Below are positions 17,901 to 26,909 of a stretch of 64,000 bases of DNA, one piece after another; position 1 is the first letter of the stretch, and the number at the start of each line of letters is the position of its first letter. Below the pieces are notes generated by a model. The model saw only the letters and a list, made by a program, of their open reading frames with translations, was not told the origin of the DNA and did no database searches. The stretch lies in assembly GCA_038239145.1 (NCBI GenBank), contig JBBSFB010000020.1, forward strand, positions 5,753 to 69,752, given 5' to 3'. This DNA comes from PALSA-610 sp038239145 (GTDB lineage: Bacteria > Actinomycetota > Acidimicrobiia > IMCC26256 > PALSA-610). A program made the translations under genes and the position numbers.

Positions 17901-19142
17901 TCAGCGGACGAAGCCCACCAACAGCGGCGGCGAGGTCGCGGCGATCCCGACGACGTCGTCGGCAACGAAGGTCAGGTTGCCGAGCTTGGACGCGTTCCCG
18001 AACCGGCGCACGACGCCGGTATTCGACGCGAGCCAGTAGCCGCGGCCGTCGGGTGTCGCCGCCATGTCGACGATCTGGGCGCCGGCGCCCGCCGCCGAAC
18101 CGAAGAACGGCGCATCACCGAACGCGAAGAGACCACCGTCGGCGGCGTGCATCCAGTACCCCTTCGCGCTCGACCGGGCGACCATGCCGACGATCGGTTG
18201 GTTGAGGTGGATGTTCCCGGTCGAACCCAGGAACTTGGCGTCGCCGAACGCGAAGATCCCGCCGTCGCGCGCCACCAGCCAATACCCATTACCGGTCTGG
18301 GTGCGGGCCATGCCGACGACCGGTTGGTTCAAGGTGATGTTGCCCGTCGACCCGAAGAACTTGGCGTCGCCGAACGCGAAGATCCCGCCGTCGCGCGCTA
18401 CCAGCCAATACCCCCTACCAGTGAGCGTGCGCTCCATGCCGACGATCGGCTGATTGAGATGGATGTTGCCCGTCGACCCGAAGAACTTGGCGTTGCCGTA
18501 GCTGAAGATGCCACCGTCCGACGCAAGCAGCCAGTACCCGTCTCCGTTCGACGTGGTCTTGATCGAGATGATCGGAGCCTGCAGCCCGATGCTCGTCGCG
18601 CTTCCGTGGAACACCGCGTCGCCGAAGGGAGCAACGCCGCCCTGGCTGCCGGCGAGGTAGTAGCCCTCTGTGCCCTTCCCGGTTAGCGCGATCGTCTGGG
18701 GAGACCCAGTTGCGTTGTCGGAGATCCGCAGCGTGTCGGTGCGCGTGCCCGCGGCATCCGGGAGAAAGAAGGTCGTGATCGTACACGAGCCGCTGACGGG
18801 GAGCGTCGGGTGGTCGAAGCACGTCGTCGAGCCGAAGTAGTCGTTCGTCGACGACTTGATGTCACTGAACTCGACCGCGGTCGAACCCGTGTTGTGGACG
18901 GTCACCGTCTTGCCGATACCGCTCTCCGTGCCGGCGCGCTGAGTCGGGAACGTGAGCGTGGTCGCCGAAACGCTCACCGCCGTCGCGGCGAGCGCAACCG
19001 CGCCGCCTTCGGCCGGCGCATGCGGCCCACCGAATCCCTGGGCGTCGGCAGGACTCGTGATCAACACGCACGCGAACATTGCGGATACACCGCACGCAGC
19101 GGTGCGGCCGCGACGACTCAGATCGATGGGTTGACGCTTCAC
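17901..19142 (-). CDS. Secreted ASPM/Hydin-like plus GYWLVARDGG repeat protein
   Basis: A 413-residue exported protein. GTG 19142 lies seven bases after GGAAAGG and gives a signal peptide (AMFACVLITSPADAQG). Residues 55-155 form an Ig-like choice-of-anchor-D/Hydin domain (TVTVHNTGSTAVEFSDI, then ATGSPQTIALTGKG). Six repeats of 42 residues follow with the core GYWLVARDGGIFAFGDAKFF. The same repeat occurs in the 2.2-4.1 kb gene and in a relic at 51.3 kb. Location should be the cell surface or medium; molecular function unknown. Confidence 0.85.
   Translation of the reverse strand: MKRQPIDLSRRGRTAACGVSAMFACVLITSPADAQGFGGPHAPAEGGAVALAATAVSVSATTLTFPTQRAGTESGIGKTVTVHNTGSTAVEFSDIKSSTNDYFGSTTCFDHPTLPVSGSCTITTFFLPDAAGTRTDTLRISDNATGSPQTIALTGKGTEGYYLAGSQGGVAPFGDAVFHGSATSIGLQAPIISIKTTSNGDGYWLLASDGGIFSYGNAKFFGSTGNIHLNQPIVGMERTLTGRGYWLVARDGGIFAFGDAKFFGSTGNITLNQPVVGMARTQTGNGYWLVARDGGIFAFGDAKFLGSTGNIHLNQPIVGMVARSSAKGYWMHAADGGLFAFGDAPFFGSAAGAGAQIVDMAATPDGRGYWLASNTGVVRRFGNASKLGNLTFVADDVVGIAATSPPLLVGFVR
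17990..18690. repeat. In-frame tandem repeat, 126-bp period
   Basis: Equivalent positions in successive units fall at 18184, 18310, 18436 and 18562, exactly 126 bp apart, encoding 42-residue protein repeats. The middle units are nearly identical at DNA level, which suggests recent expansion by unequal crossing-over or gene conversion. Outer units are diverged. Confidence 0.85.
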
Positions 19143-19265
19143 TCGCGACCTTTCCGTCGGCACTCCCGCCCGTTCGAGCAGGCACACGTGTCGCCCACAC
19201 TAAGAAACCCGACAACCAAAGTGGGGGAAATGCCGACGCAGACGGCCTGCCGGTGTTTTCGTGGC

Positions 19266-19895
19266 TCAGACGAAGGTGGCGATGGTCTGCGCGATCAGAC
19301 CGGCCACGAACGCGAGACCGAGGAAGACGTACGCGGCGCGCAGGTGCCGGTACTTTTTCTCTACGAGGTAGCGACCCTGGTCGTGAATGTCGGCCGCCTG
19401 GGCTTCGTACATGACGCTGTCGTCGGCGGCGATCTTAGCTATCGTCTCGATGAAGCGACTGCGCGACATCGACGCGAAGTGCCCGAAGAACAACGGATTC
19501 TCGTGCATCTCGAAATCGATGCGCACTTCACTCTTGCGCGGCAGTCGGAACTTGGGAACCACCACCGTGATCGCGCTCAACAGCGAGAGCAGGGTTCCGA
19601 TGGCAACCGCGGCGAGGCCGGGCCGAAGCGAATGCTCACCCCAACGGGTCGCGACGACGGTCAACACGAGGGACGACGTTGTAATGACGATGTTGGCTTT
19701 GAGGTCGGCCTGGCCCGTGTACGTGACGAGCGTGTTCTGCATCCCGGTGAGAAGTTCGTCGACCCCCCGACGGGGAACGACGTTGGCAAAGGCGCCCTCG
19801 TTGCTCTCGCCCACCTCGGTCGGTGCGATCCGCATCAGTTCCTCCACGGTTTCGAGCGTATACGTAAGGTCGATTCGGGAGTTCCGCAGCCGCAC
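19266..19895 (-). CDS. Pycsar effector-like membrane protein (PycTM/DUF5706 type)
   Basis: A 209-residue protein. The conserved block starts with TYTGQADLKANIVITTSSLV leading into a helix pair (about residues 66-86 and 93-114). A soluble segment with ENPLFFGHFASMSRSRF and YLVEKKYRHLRAAYVF leads to a last helix ending at the C-terminus. This order matches PycTM effectors, which respond to cCMP or cUMP and disrupt the membrane during phage infection. GTG 19895 follows AAGGGG with suitable spacing. The gene begins 15 bp after the stop of a class III nucleotide cyclase on the same strand, the gene pair that defines Pycsar. The family match is by motif recall, not by search. Confidence 0.78.
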   Translation of the reverse strand: MRLRNSRIDLTYTLETVEELMRIAPTEVGESNEGAFANVVPRRGVDELLTGMQNTLVTYTGQADLKANIVITTSSLVLTVVATRWGEHSLRPGLAAVAIGTLLSLLSAITVVVPKFRLPRKSEVRIDFEMHENPLFFGHFASMSRSRFIETIAKIAADDSVMYEAQAADIHDQGRYLVEKKYRHLRAAYVFLGLAFVAGLIAQTIATFV

Positions 19896-19910
19896 CAGAA
19901 TCCCCTTAGA

Positions 19911-22900
19911 TCACGGGCTCGATCGGAGCCCCTGGCCCAGAACCACTTCCGGAACCGCGCCGACTCCGAGCCCGGCGAGAATGGCGGTGGCCTCCCCGTC
20001 GGGCCGCGCCTCGGACGTTCCCCACGCGTCGAGGCGGCTCGACGCGACGAGGGTCAGCGCGATCTCGTAGCTCTGCGCCTGGTCGCGGCCGAGGATCAGG
20101 CTCTCGTCGAGCGCGGCACGCGCCCCGACGAGATCGCCGGTCTGGGCACGCGCGTAGCCGAGGCATCGATAGAGCGGCGGTCCGAGCAGACCGATCTCGC
20201 CTCCGGCGCGCGCCGCCGCAATCGTTCCGTCGAGCATCTCCAACGCGGCCAGCGGGTCGCCCGCCAGCACCATCGCTTCCGCGATGAACGTCTCCACCTG
20301 ACGCACCTCGAACCCGCCTTCGATGAAGACGAATCCGGCGCGCGACTCCTCGAGCATGACGAGGGCCTCCTCGGCGCGCCCGCGCCGGGCGGCAATCCGG
20401 CCGAGGAACGCCGTAGCGAGCGCGAGGCCACCGCGGTAGCCGACGGCCGAGTACACCCGGCATGCGTCGTTGAGGAGCGCTTCGGCCTCGTCATAGTGAC
20501 CGCGCTCGAGCAGGATCTCCGCACAGTTCGCGCTCGCGAGTGCGGCCTCGACGACGTCGCCGGTACGAAGACGCGTGTCCCGGGCCCGCTCCGACAGTGC
20601 GAGGGCCTCGTCCCAGCGGCCGCCGTAGTAGGCCAGCTGACCGAGGTTGTTCGCGACCGCTGCTTGCCCGCCCAGGTTGCCGAGTTGCTCGTAGAGCTCC
20701 AGCGCCTCGACGGAGTTCGTGGCGAGGTCGAGACGCCCGAGACCGATATACGCCCAGTCGAGCACGAACTCGGCGTGCGCGAGCGCATCGAGGTCGCGAG
20801 CTGCGCGCGCGAGCTCGATCGCCGTCTCGCACCATTGGATGGCTTCGTGGTGACGACCCTGGGCCTGGCGCACGGTGCCGTACCACGCCGAGAGTTGCGC
20901 ACGCGTCGCGGCCGTCGCCGCCGTCGCTTCGTCGTCAGCGAGCGCGTCGAGCTGCCGTAAACCTCGCCGGAGCCACCGGATCGCCTGCGAATAGCGGCCG
21001 AGCCGCTCGGCGATCCACGCTTCTTTCAAGCACAGTTGCGCGTCGTACACGGGATCGTCGGCCCGCATCCGGCGAGCCATCCGATACGCGTCGCGCGCCC
21101 GGTCGTATACGCCGATCTGATCACGGACGTCGCCGAGCGCCTCCGCGATCACGGACACGTCGACTCCGTCGACATCGGCAATCCGGCGGGCCGAGGCGAG
21201 CGCTCGTTCGAGCAACTCCGACGCCTCGACATTGGCGTAATCGGCTCGCGCGCGCTCGGCCGCGATGCGCGAGTACCGCCACGCCTCAGAATGACGATCG
21301 CCATGGAAGAAATGCAGTGAGAGCAACGCCGCTTGCTCTTCGGCTCGTTCGGCAGATGCCTCGATCGCTTCCGCGACGCGCTCGTGCAGCTTGCGGCGCG
21401 TTCCGTACGCCAGGCCCTCGTACGCCACGTCACGAAGCAGTGAATACCGGAAGCGGAGTCGACCCGGTCCATCGTTGACGAGCAGACCCTCGAGACCGAT
21501 CGTCGGTGACGTCCCGTCGGAGTCGACGACGGCTGCGAGCAGCGGCTCGTCAAAGGCATGACCGAGCACCGCTGCGAGCCTCAGGCGGCGACGGGTTGCG
21601 GCCGGGAGCCGATCGATCTGCGCCGACACGAGCGAATCAATGGAGTCGGGCAAGCCGGTGACCGCACCGGCGGCGCCGGCTTCGCGCGTCAACTCGCTCA
21701 GGAATCGCGGATTGCCCCCCGCCCGTTGGATCAACAGACCGACCTCGTGCGGACGCAACGGTTCGGTGTCGGTTGCCTCACGCACGAGCTCGGTCGCGTC
21801 GGCGTCGGTGAGCGGCCCGAGCGTGAGCACCCACGATTCCGGGGCCGAGATGTGGAACCCGGAATCGTCGTCGTTGCGGGTCAGGCACACGAGCCACGGG
21901 CCAGTCGAGATCGCGGTCTCGACCTGGCGGAGAACGTCCGTCGAAGCCTCGTCCATCCAGTGGGCGTCCTCGATCACGATCAAGGTCGGGGTGCGCAGCA
22001 TCGCGGCGACGAAGCTCGCACTCGTCTCCTCCACGAGGCGCTTGCGAAACCGGCGCTCGAGCGCGGCCGTCTCCGGGGTGTCGGTGATGTGGAGCTGCAA
22101 CGGCGTCGCGAGTAACGGGAGTCGGTCGAGCAACTCGGGGGCGACGCTCACCACCCGTTCCCGCAACGCGTGCTCGATGGTCGCGCTTGACGCGCTGCTC
22201 GGTAGCTCCATGATCCGGAGCAGAACCTCGCGGAACGCCCAGTACGCGTTCGCAGACGCGTACGGCTCGCACGCAATGCTCACGCACCTGAGATCCGATG
22301 CCTCGCGTCGGAGCTCGTCGACGAGGCGCGATTTGCCGATGCCGGGCTCGCCGCGCAGCTCCACGACCGAGCCCGAACCGTTGCGGGCGGCGGTCGCGGC
22401 GCCCCGCAGGACCGCGAGCTCCTCGGCCCGGCCTACGAGCGCGAGCGTCACGTCCTCGGAGCGCGCGACCGGTTGCAGGCCGCCGACCGCGTACGCCTCG
22501 ACCGGTCTCGCCTTGCCCTTGACCATGAATGGTGGGAGTGGCTCCGTTGAGAACGGGCTGCGCGCGACGTCGAGCACGCCCTTCGTCGCGAGGATCTGTC
22601 CGGGCGACGCCGCCGCCATCAACCGGGCCGCGAGGTTCACCGTGTCCCCCATCACCGTGTACGTGCGGCGGTAGCTCGGCCCGATCTCACCGGCGAACAC
22701 GTGTCCACGATTCACGCCGATGCGGACGGGCAGCACATGCTCTTGTTCGACGATGCGACGCACGGCCCGCAACATGCGTTCCTCGTCCTGGCCGGCCGCG
22801 CGCGGCACTCCCGCCGCGAGAATGATCTTCCCGCCGTCACGATCGATGTCGGTCCCGAGAAAGGTGACGTCGTGTTCCTCGGCCGCGGCCTCGGCCCCGG

Positions 22901-23753
22901 CGAGCAGCTCGTCGAGCGCTGTGGCGAGCACCTCCGGACCCTGACTTTCGACGAGCTCGTCGACACCATCGAAGTGGACGAACGCGACGGTGGCGACACG
23001 ATGCTCGGGGTCGTCGCCACCGGCGACGAGGTGATCGCGCAGACGTGTGGGCACCGCAGTGCGCAACGGCGCGTTCGTCGCGTCGAATGGACGGGGAGCC
23101 TCCCCGCTCGATCGGCCCGGAGCGTTGCGGAGCAATACGCCGGGGCCCTTGGTCGCACCCACCGCCCCCGCGCCGATCAACGACGCAGTCGCCGGGCTGA
23201 CGACGATCTCGTCGGCTTCCGCGGTGCCCTCCATCAGAACCGTCTGCGTGGCCGCGGGCCCCGTGATCACGAGCTCACGGTGCGACTCGCCGACGAGAAA
23301 AAGGAGAAAGCGTCCGCTGTGCACGCCGACCGACATGCGCAGACGAACAACCCGGCCCTGGGTCTCGATACGCCCGACCGTGCGTAGACGGGAGCGCATG
23401 CTGGTCGCGGCTCGGCACGCGCGCGCGGCGTGGTCCTCGTCGCGAAAGAGGATGAAGAGCGCGTCCCCGCCAAACTTGAGGAGCATCCCGCCTTCGGCGT
23501 ACGCAACCGCGAGGAGCTCGGCGAAGCACGAACCGATGACGTCGGTCAGCTCCTCGGCGCCGACGCGTCCGTTGCGGGCCAGCCGCTCCGACAAGCGCGT
23601 GAACCCGGAGATGTCGACGAACACTGCGGTCGCGTCGACCGCTTGCCAACGCCGCTCGGGTTCATCCGCGATCCACTCGTGCACGAGGCGCGGCAGGAAG
23701 GGGGCGAGCGCCTCAAACTCCCCGTCCGCGTGCTCCGACATCGCCCACCCCAC
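19911..23753 (-). CDS. Tandem class III nucleotide cyclase with AAA/STAND ATPase and TPR-like region
   Basis: A 1280-residue soluble protein. Cyclase domain 1 (about 40-200) has VFVDISGFT (metal Asp47) and LLKFGGDALF (Lys93, Asp97) but lacks the Asn/Arg pair. Domain 2 (about 250-425) has His260 in place of the metal Asp but keeps MGDTVNLAARL (Asn373, Arg377). The two complement each other into one composite active site, as in mammalian soluble adenylyl cyclase. A P-loop GEPGIGKS (468-475) and LIVIEDAHWMD follow, then a long helical TPR-like region. The protein probably senses a ligand or partner through the ATPase/TPR part and makes a cyclic nucleotide. It forms an operon with the PycTM-like gene. 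GTG 23753 or ATG 23741 may be the start. Base specificity cannot be read. Confidence 0.9.
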   Translation of the reverse strand: MGWAMSEHADGEFEALAPFLPRLVHEWIADEPERRWQAVDATAVFVDISGFTRLSERLARNGRVGAEELTDVIGSCFAELLAVAYAEGGMLLKFGGDALFILFRDEDHAARACRAATSMRSRLRTVGRIETQGRVVRLRMSVGVHSGRFLLFLVGESHRELVITGPAATQTVLMEGTAEADEIVVSPATASLIGAGAVGATKGPGVLLRNAPGRSSGEAPRPFDATNAPLRTAVPTRLRDHLVAGGDDPEHRVATVAFVHFDGVDELVESQGPEVLATALDELLAGAEAAAEEHDVTFLGTDIDRDGGKIILAAGVPRAAGQDEERMLRAVRRIVEQEHVLPVRIGVNRGHVFAGEIGPSYRRTYTVMGDTVNLAARLMAAASPGQILATKGVLDVARSPFSTEPLPPFMVKGKARPVEAYAVGGLQPVARSEDVTLALVGRAEELAVLRGAATAARNGSGSVVELRGEPGIGKSRLVDELRREASDLRCVSIACEPYASANAYWAFREVLLRIMELPSSASSATIEHALRERVVSVAPELLDRLPLLATPLQLHITDTPETAALERRFRKRLVEETSASFVAAMLRTPTLIVIEDAHWMDEASTDVLRQVETAISTGPWLVCLTRNDDDSGFHISAPESWVLTLGPLTDADATELVREATDTEPLRPHEVGLLIQRAGGNPRFLSELTREAGAAGAVTGLPDSIDSLVSAQIDRLPAATRRRLRLAAVLGHAFDEPLLAAVVDSDGTSPTIGLEGLLVNDGPGRLRFRYSLLRDVAYEGLAYGTRRKLHERVAEAIEASAERAEEQAALLSLHFFHGDRHSEAWRYSRIAAERARADYANVEASELLERALASARRIADVDGVDVSVIAEALGDVRDQIGVYDRARDAYRMARRMRADDPVYDAQLCLKEAWIAERLGRYSQAIRWLRRGLRQLDALADDEATAATAATRAQLSAWYGTVRQAQGRHHEAIQWCETAIELARAARDLDALAHAEFVLDWAYIGLGRLDLATNSVEALELYEQLGNLGGQAAVANNLGQLAYYGGRWDEALALSERARDTRLRTGDVVEAALASANCAEILLERGHYDEAEALLNDACRVYSAVGYRGGLALATAFLGRIAARRGRAEEALVMLEESRAGFVFIEGGFEVRQVETFIAEAMVLAGDPLAALEMLDGTIAAARAGGEIGLLGPPLYRCLGYARAQTGDLVGARAALDESLILGRDQAQSYEIALTLVASSRLDAWGTSEARPDGEATAILAGLGVGAVPEVVLGQGLRSSP

Positions 23754-24249
23754 GGTCCTCGCTCACGGCCCCAGAAACGAGATCGCTCCCGGACGCGAGT
23801 TCAGCACGGAACCCCGATGATCTCAGGGCCCGCCCGCGGCGGCACATTACTTCTCGCGGCGCGTTTCTCGCAGCGCCAGAAAGGCGTCAGCGCGAGGAGC
23901 GGTGCTCGACTCGCTCGGCCCACCCGGTAAAGCGGCATTTCGTCGGGCGTCCCGGTCCGGCCGGAACCGGGACGGGGACAGAAAACGACACGGATCGCGG
24001 GCGGGGCTTGGGCGCGGCCCGGCGTACCACCCGCTTCGGTACTCGGTAACTGCGTCCGGTGTCGCCTCTCACATCAGGAGGGTTCCCGTCATTGGTCCGG
24101 TCAAAACGGTCATCGGACTTCGCGCCGGACGCGTCGATCTCGTCGATTCTGCGCACAACGGCCTCAAGACGCGAACCGATTGGACGATCGCAACGTTGAA
24201 CTCGAGGCCAGCTATCACTCAAGTCACCTTCAAGATCGGGGTTACTCCA
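23754..24249. other. Divergent intergenic region upstream of the cyclase operon
   Basis: It should contain the promoter of the cyclase/PycTM-like operon and that of the small PH-like gene. A perfect inverted repeat GTCCCGGT/ACCGGGAC (23949-23956 and 23966-23973, nine-base spacer) lies about 200 bp from the cyclase start. No convincing gene or -10/-35 pair was found. Confidence 0.5.
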
Positions 24250-24615
24250 ATGGCGATTCGCGACACGCTGCGATCGAACGCCGCTCATGTCCTGAAGCCG
24301 GGCGAGACCGTGCAGCAGGTTTTTGCGGCCCAGACCGCGAGCCCGTACTGGGCCCTGCTGTCCTACTGGATCGTGATCTTCAAGAACGCGTACCGAGTGG
24401 TGGTCGTCACCGATCAGCGGATCATCGTGTGCAAGTCGGGACGCCTGCGCGTGACACCGGTGAACGACGTCCTCGCCGAGTTCCCGCGCTCGACCAAGAT
24501 CGGCCCCGCGTCGGGGGTTTGGTACAAGTGCGACACGTTGGGCGAGCGGCTCTACGTGCACAAGCGCTACCACAAGGACATCACGGCCGCCGACGCGCTC
24601 CAGACCGCGCCTTAG
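24250..24615 (+). CDS. Small PH-like domain protein
   Basis: A 121-residue cytoplasmic protein. The start MAIRDTLRSNAAHVLKPGET and the strand YRVVVVTDQRIIVCKSGRL resemble bacterial PH-like (YokE/SHOCT-associated) domains, which bind partners or membranes. It ends LYVHKRYHKDITAADALQTA. The ATG at 24250 starts the conserved block; earlier codons in the same frame look non-coding. Its stop overlaps the glycosidase gene by four bases tail-to-tail. Biological role unknown. Confidence 0.7.
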   Translation: MAIRDTLRSNAAHVLKPGETVQQVFAAQTASPYWALLSYWIVIFKNAYRVVVVTDQRIIVCKSGRLRVTPVNDVLAEFPRSTKIGPASGVWYKCDTLGERLYVHKRYHKDITAADALQTAP

Positions 24616-26855
24616 ACACGCGGGCGCAGGTACACCTTCGTCCAGCCCGCGCCGTGGCCGGGGACCGCAATCGCCCATCGGCCGGTTGCGGCGTCGCGCT
24701 CCACGTCGAACTCGTTCGGACCGGCGCCCGGTGACCAGCTTCGAGCCGTCACCGGGTGTCGCGACCATCCGCAGAGCCGCACGTGCTCGCCCGCGCCCAC
24801 GACGGTGACGACCACCGTGTCGTCGTCGGCCGTGATCCGGGCGATGCGCGCGTCACCCACGCACGCGTACAGCGTGGGATCGCCGACCACCGCGATGCCG
24901 TTCGCGAACACGGGGGCGAGCACCCGATAGTCCCACTCGGCCCGGGCCAACACGACGTCGAATCCACTCTGGGCCGGCAACACGTCGATGACGTCACGAC
25001 GCCAGTCGAAGACCGCGATCTCCGGAGTGCCGGGTCGGTCCTCGCCGAGATCGGCAAACGTGACACGAGCCGCGCGGGCGTCGTCCCCGCCGACGCCGCA
25101 CGTCAGCACGTATCCCCACCGCCCGGCCGCGTGGTGCGAATACGTGCTCCCGACGAGCAGTTCCCCGCTCCACATCGGCGCGGCGAACGCAGCACCGTCC
25201 ACTGCGGCGATCGGCGCGTCGGGCCGGACCAACACTCCGTCGGCGCGGCACGTCCGCCGGATCAGGTCGATGCCGGCTTCGCCGATGCGGTCGCCGACAC
25301 CGACGGGTCCCGCCGACAACGCCGCGAGCAGGGCCTCGACCTCGCGCGTCCCGGAGGTCGGCGCCGAGTGGAACACGTCCTTGTACGGCCACAAGCCGAG
25401 CGCGCGGGCCATCACGTTCGTGTGCAGGAACCAGGCCCACAGCACCTCGGGTCCGACCAGATACCCGTGATCGCCGCTCGTGCGAATCGATGTGACGTTG
25501 TGCAGCCGGCTCGTCTGCGCAAAATCAGCGGGCGACGCCATGCACCATTGCGCGTGGAGGTCGCGCGTACCGAGCGCCGCGTCGATGCCCTCTTGCCACG
25601 CCGCGGCGCGACCCGCCGCGCGGAGCCCGCGGACACCGAGGAAGCACTCGATCAACCAGTCGTGCTCGAACACCTCGACGCCCCACGCCACGGCCTGATC
25701 GAGCAAGCGTTCGTAGAGTTCGGCGCTCTGCGGGTGGGCCCGATCACCGTCGGTCCACATCTCGATGTCGTCGGCGTACACCGACTTCGACGACAGGTGC
25801 CGGCAGTGCACGACCAGAGGGCGGCGACCGAGCCTTTCCCGCAACGCGGGGATGCCGTCCGGCAGCACGTCGGCACGCGGTTCCCAACGAACCATGCCCG
25901 ACGGCGGAACCACCCATTCGTCGGTGTCGAATGGTCGCAACACCTCGTGCGGGTACCACCACGAGTCGAGCTGCACCGCGCCGACGGGCAGACCGCGCGC
26001 CTCGAGGTCGTCGACCGCGGCGACGACAGTCGACGCGGGATCGAGCCCCGGCGCGGTGCGATACCAGTACGCGCTCCCGTTGTCGGTCCAGTAGGAGAGT
26101 CGGGTTCCGAGGATGTCGGCGTCGCGCCGAGGGGCGGGAACACCGGACGCCGATCGGAGCAGGCGCGCCCAGGTGGCGAAGCACTCGCGCGGACCGCCGC
26201 CGGCGATGACCGCGAGCTCGGTGGCGAAGCCGGCGGGCACTTCGTCGATGTCGCCGTGCCAACCGGCGCGCAGCCCCGAGTCGGCTTGTTCCTTGCCCGC
26301 CGGGACGGCGATCACCTGCTCGTGAAACGACTCGAGCGGAGCGAGCAACAGCGTGCGGCCGTCGGGAGCCACCAGGCCGAGCGGCACGACGACCGCGGGG
26401 CGGAACGGCAGGAGCCGCCAACGCGACAATGCGGCGTCGCTGAAGACCGGCAACGCGAATTCCGTGTACTGGTGCCCGAACCCCCGCAGTCCGTCCGGAG
26501 CGCCACCCGCAGCGCGTGCATCCGGACGGAAGTGCCAGGCGACCGCAGGCGCGGCGAAGTCGTTCGAGCCGATGCCGTGCTGCGCCGAGAGCGCCTCGAG
26601 CCGGATGACGACAACCGGCTCCCCGGGCAGGGCACGAACTTCGCTGCGCAGCCAGTCGGAGGCGATCGTCATGGCCGAGCCGGAACGTTCGACGGGCCCC
26701 ACGGCCGCGATGCCGGGCGAGACCAGGGTTGCCGGACCGAGCCAGTCGGGCTCGTCCCAACCGATCCGCAGCGTGGCGTCGGCACCCAGCCGAACCCGCA
26801 ACGGGCCCGCGTCGATGGTGTGCACGTCTTCGTCGCGATCAGGCACGAGCTGCAT
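24612..26855 (-). CDS. Glycoside hydrolase-like TIM-barrel protein (GH36/GH31-related)
   Basis: A 747-residue protein without an obvious signal peptide. The N-terminal 250 residues look like a beta-sandwich. A barrel begins with LGTRLSYWTDNGSAYWYRTA and GAVQLDSWWYPHEVLRPF, where the Asp-Ser-Trp-Trp motif is typical of GH36/GH31-clan strands. FEHDWLIECFLGVRGL may hold an acidic catalytic residue. The C-terminal 200 residues return to beta structure. It probably cleaves or transfers an alpha-linked sugar, but the exact family, catalytic pair and substrate are uncertain. Confidence 0.65.
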   Translation of the reverse strand: MQLVPDRDEDVHTIDAGPLRVRLGADATLRIGWDEPDWLGPATLVSPGIAAVGPVERSGSAMTIASDWLRSEVRALPGEPVVVIRLEALSAQHGIGSNDFAAPAVAWHFRPDARAAGGAPDGLRGFGHQYTEFALPVFSDAALSRWRLLPFRPAVVVPLGLVAPDGRTLLLAPLESFHEQVIAVPAGKEQADSGLRAGWHGDIDEVPAGFATELAVIAGGGPRECFATWARLLRSASGVPAPRRDADILGTRLSYWTDNGSAYWYRTAPGLDPASTVVAAVDDLEARGLPVGAVQLDSWWYPHEVLRPFDTDEWVVPPSGMVRWEPRADVLPDGIPALRERLGRRPLVVHCRHLSSKSVYADDIEMWTDGDRAHPQSAELYERLLDQAVAWGVEVFEHDWLIECFLGVRGLRAAGRAAAWQEGIDAALGTRDLHAQWCMASPADFAQTSRLHNVTSIRTSGDHGYLVGPEVLWAWFLHTNVMARALGLWPYKDVFHSAPTSGTREVEALLAALSAGPVGVGDRIGEAGIDLIRRTCRADGVLVRPDAPIAAVDGAAFAAPMWSGELLVGSTYSHHAAGRWGYVLTCGVGGDDARAARVTFADLGEDRPGTPEIAVFDWRRDVIDVLPAQSGFDVVLARAEWDYRVLAPVFANGIAVVGDPTLYACVGDARIARITADDDTVVVTVVGAGEHVRLCGWSRHPVTARSWSPGAGPNEFDVERDAATGRWAIAVPGHGAGWTKVYLRPRV

Positions 26856-26909
26856 TCAATCCGATAGAGAGGACGCAGGAGAACAACCCAGCCACCGACG
26901 GAGGGCGAG

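Noticed and set aside
17990..18690. CRISPR-like regular spacing
   Set aside because: The 126-bp period is in frame and encodes protein repeats; there are no unique spacers and no cas genes.
18810..20960. Plus-strand frame of 716 codons
   Set aside because: It runs antisense to the repeat protein, PycTM-like and cyclase genes, is Arg/Asp/Glu-rich and has no domain. It is a shadow of high-GC third positions.
19266..23753. Calling the cyclase/PycTM-like pair a proven Pycsar system
   Set aside because: The gene order and motifs fit, but the cyclase architecture is atypical, the product nucleotide is unknown, and no neighbouring defence genes support it. It stays a candidate.
24756..26867. Plus-strand frame of 703 codons
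   Set aside because: Exact antisense of the glycosidase-like gene, highly charged, no recognisable motif.
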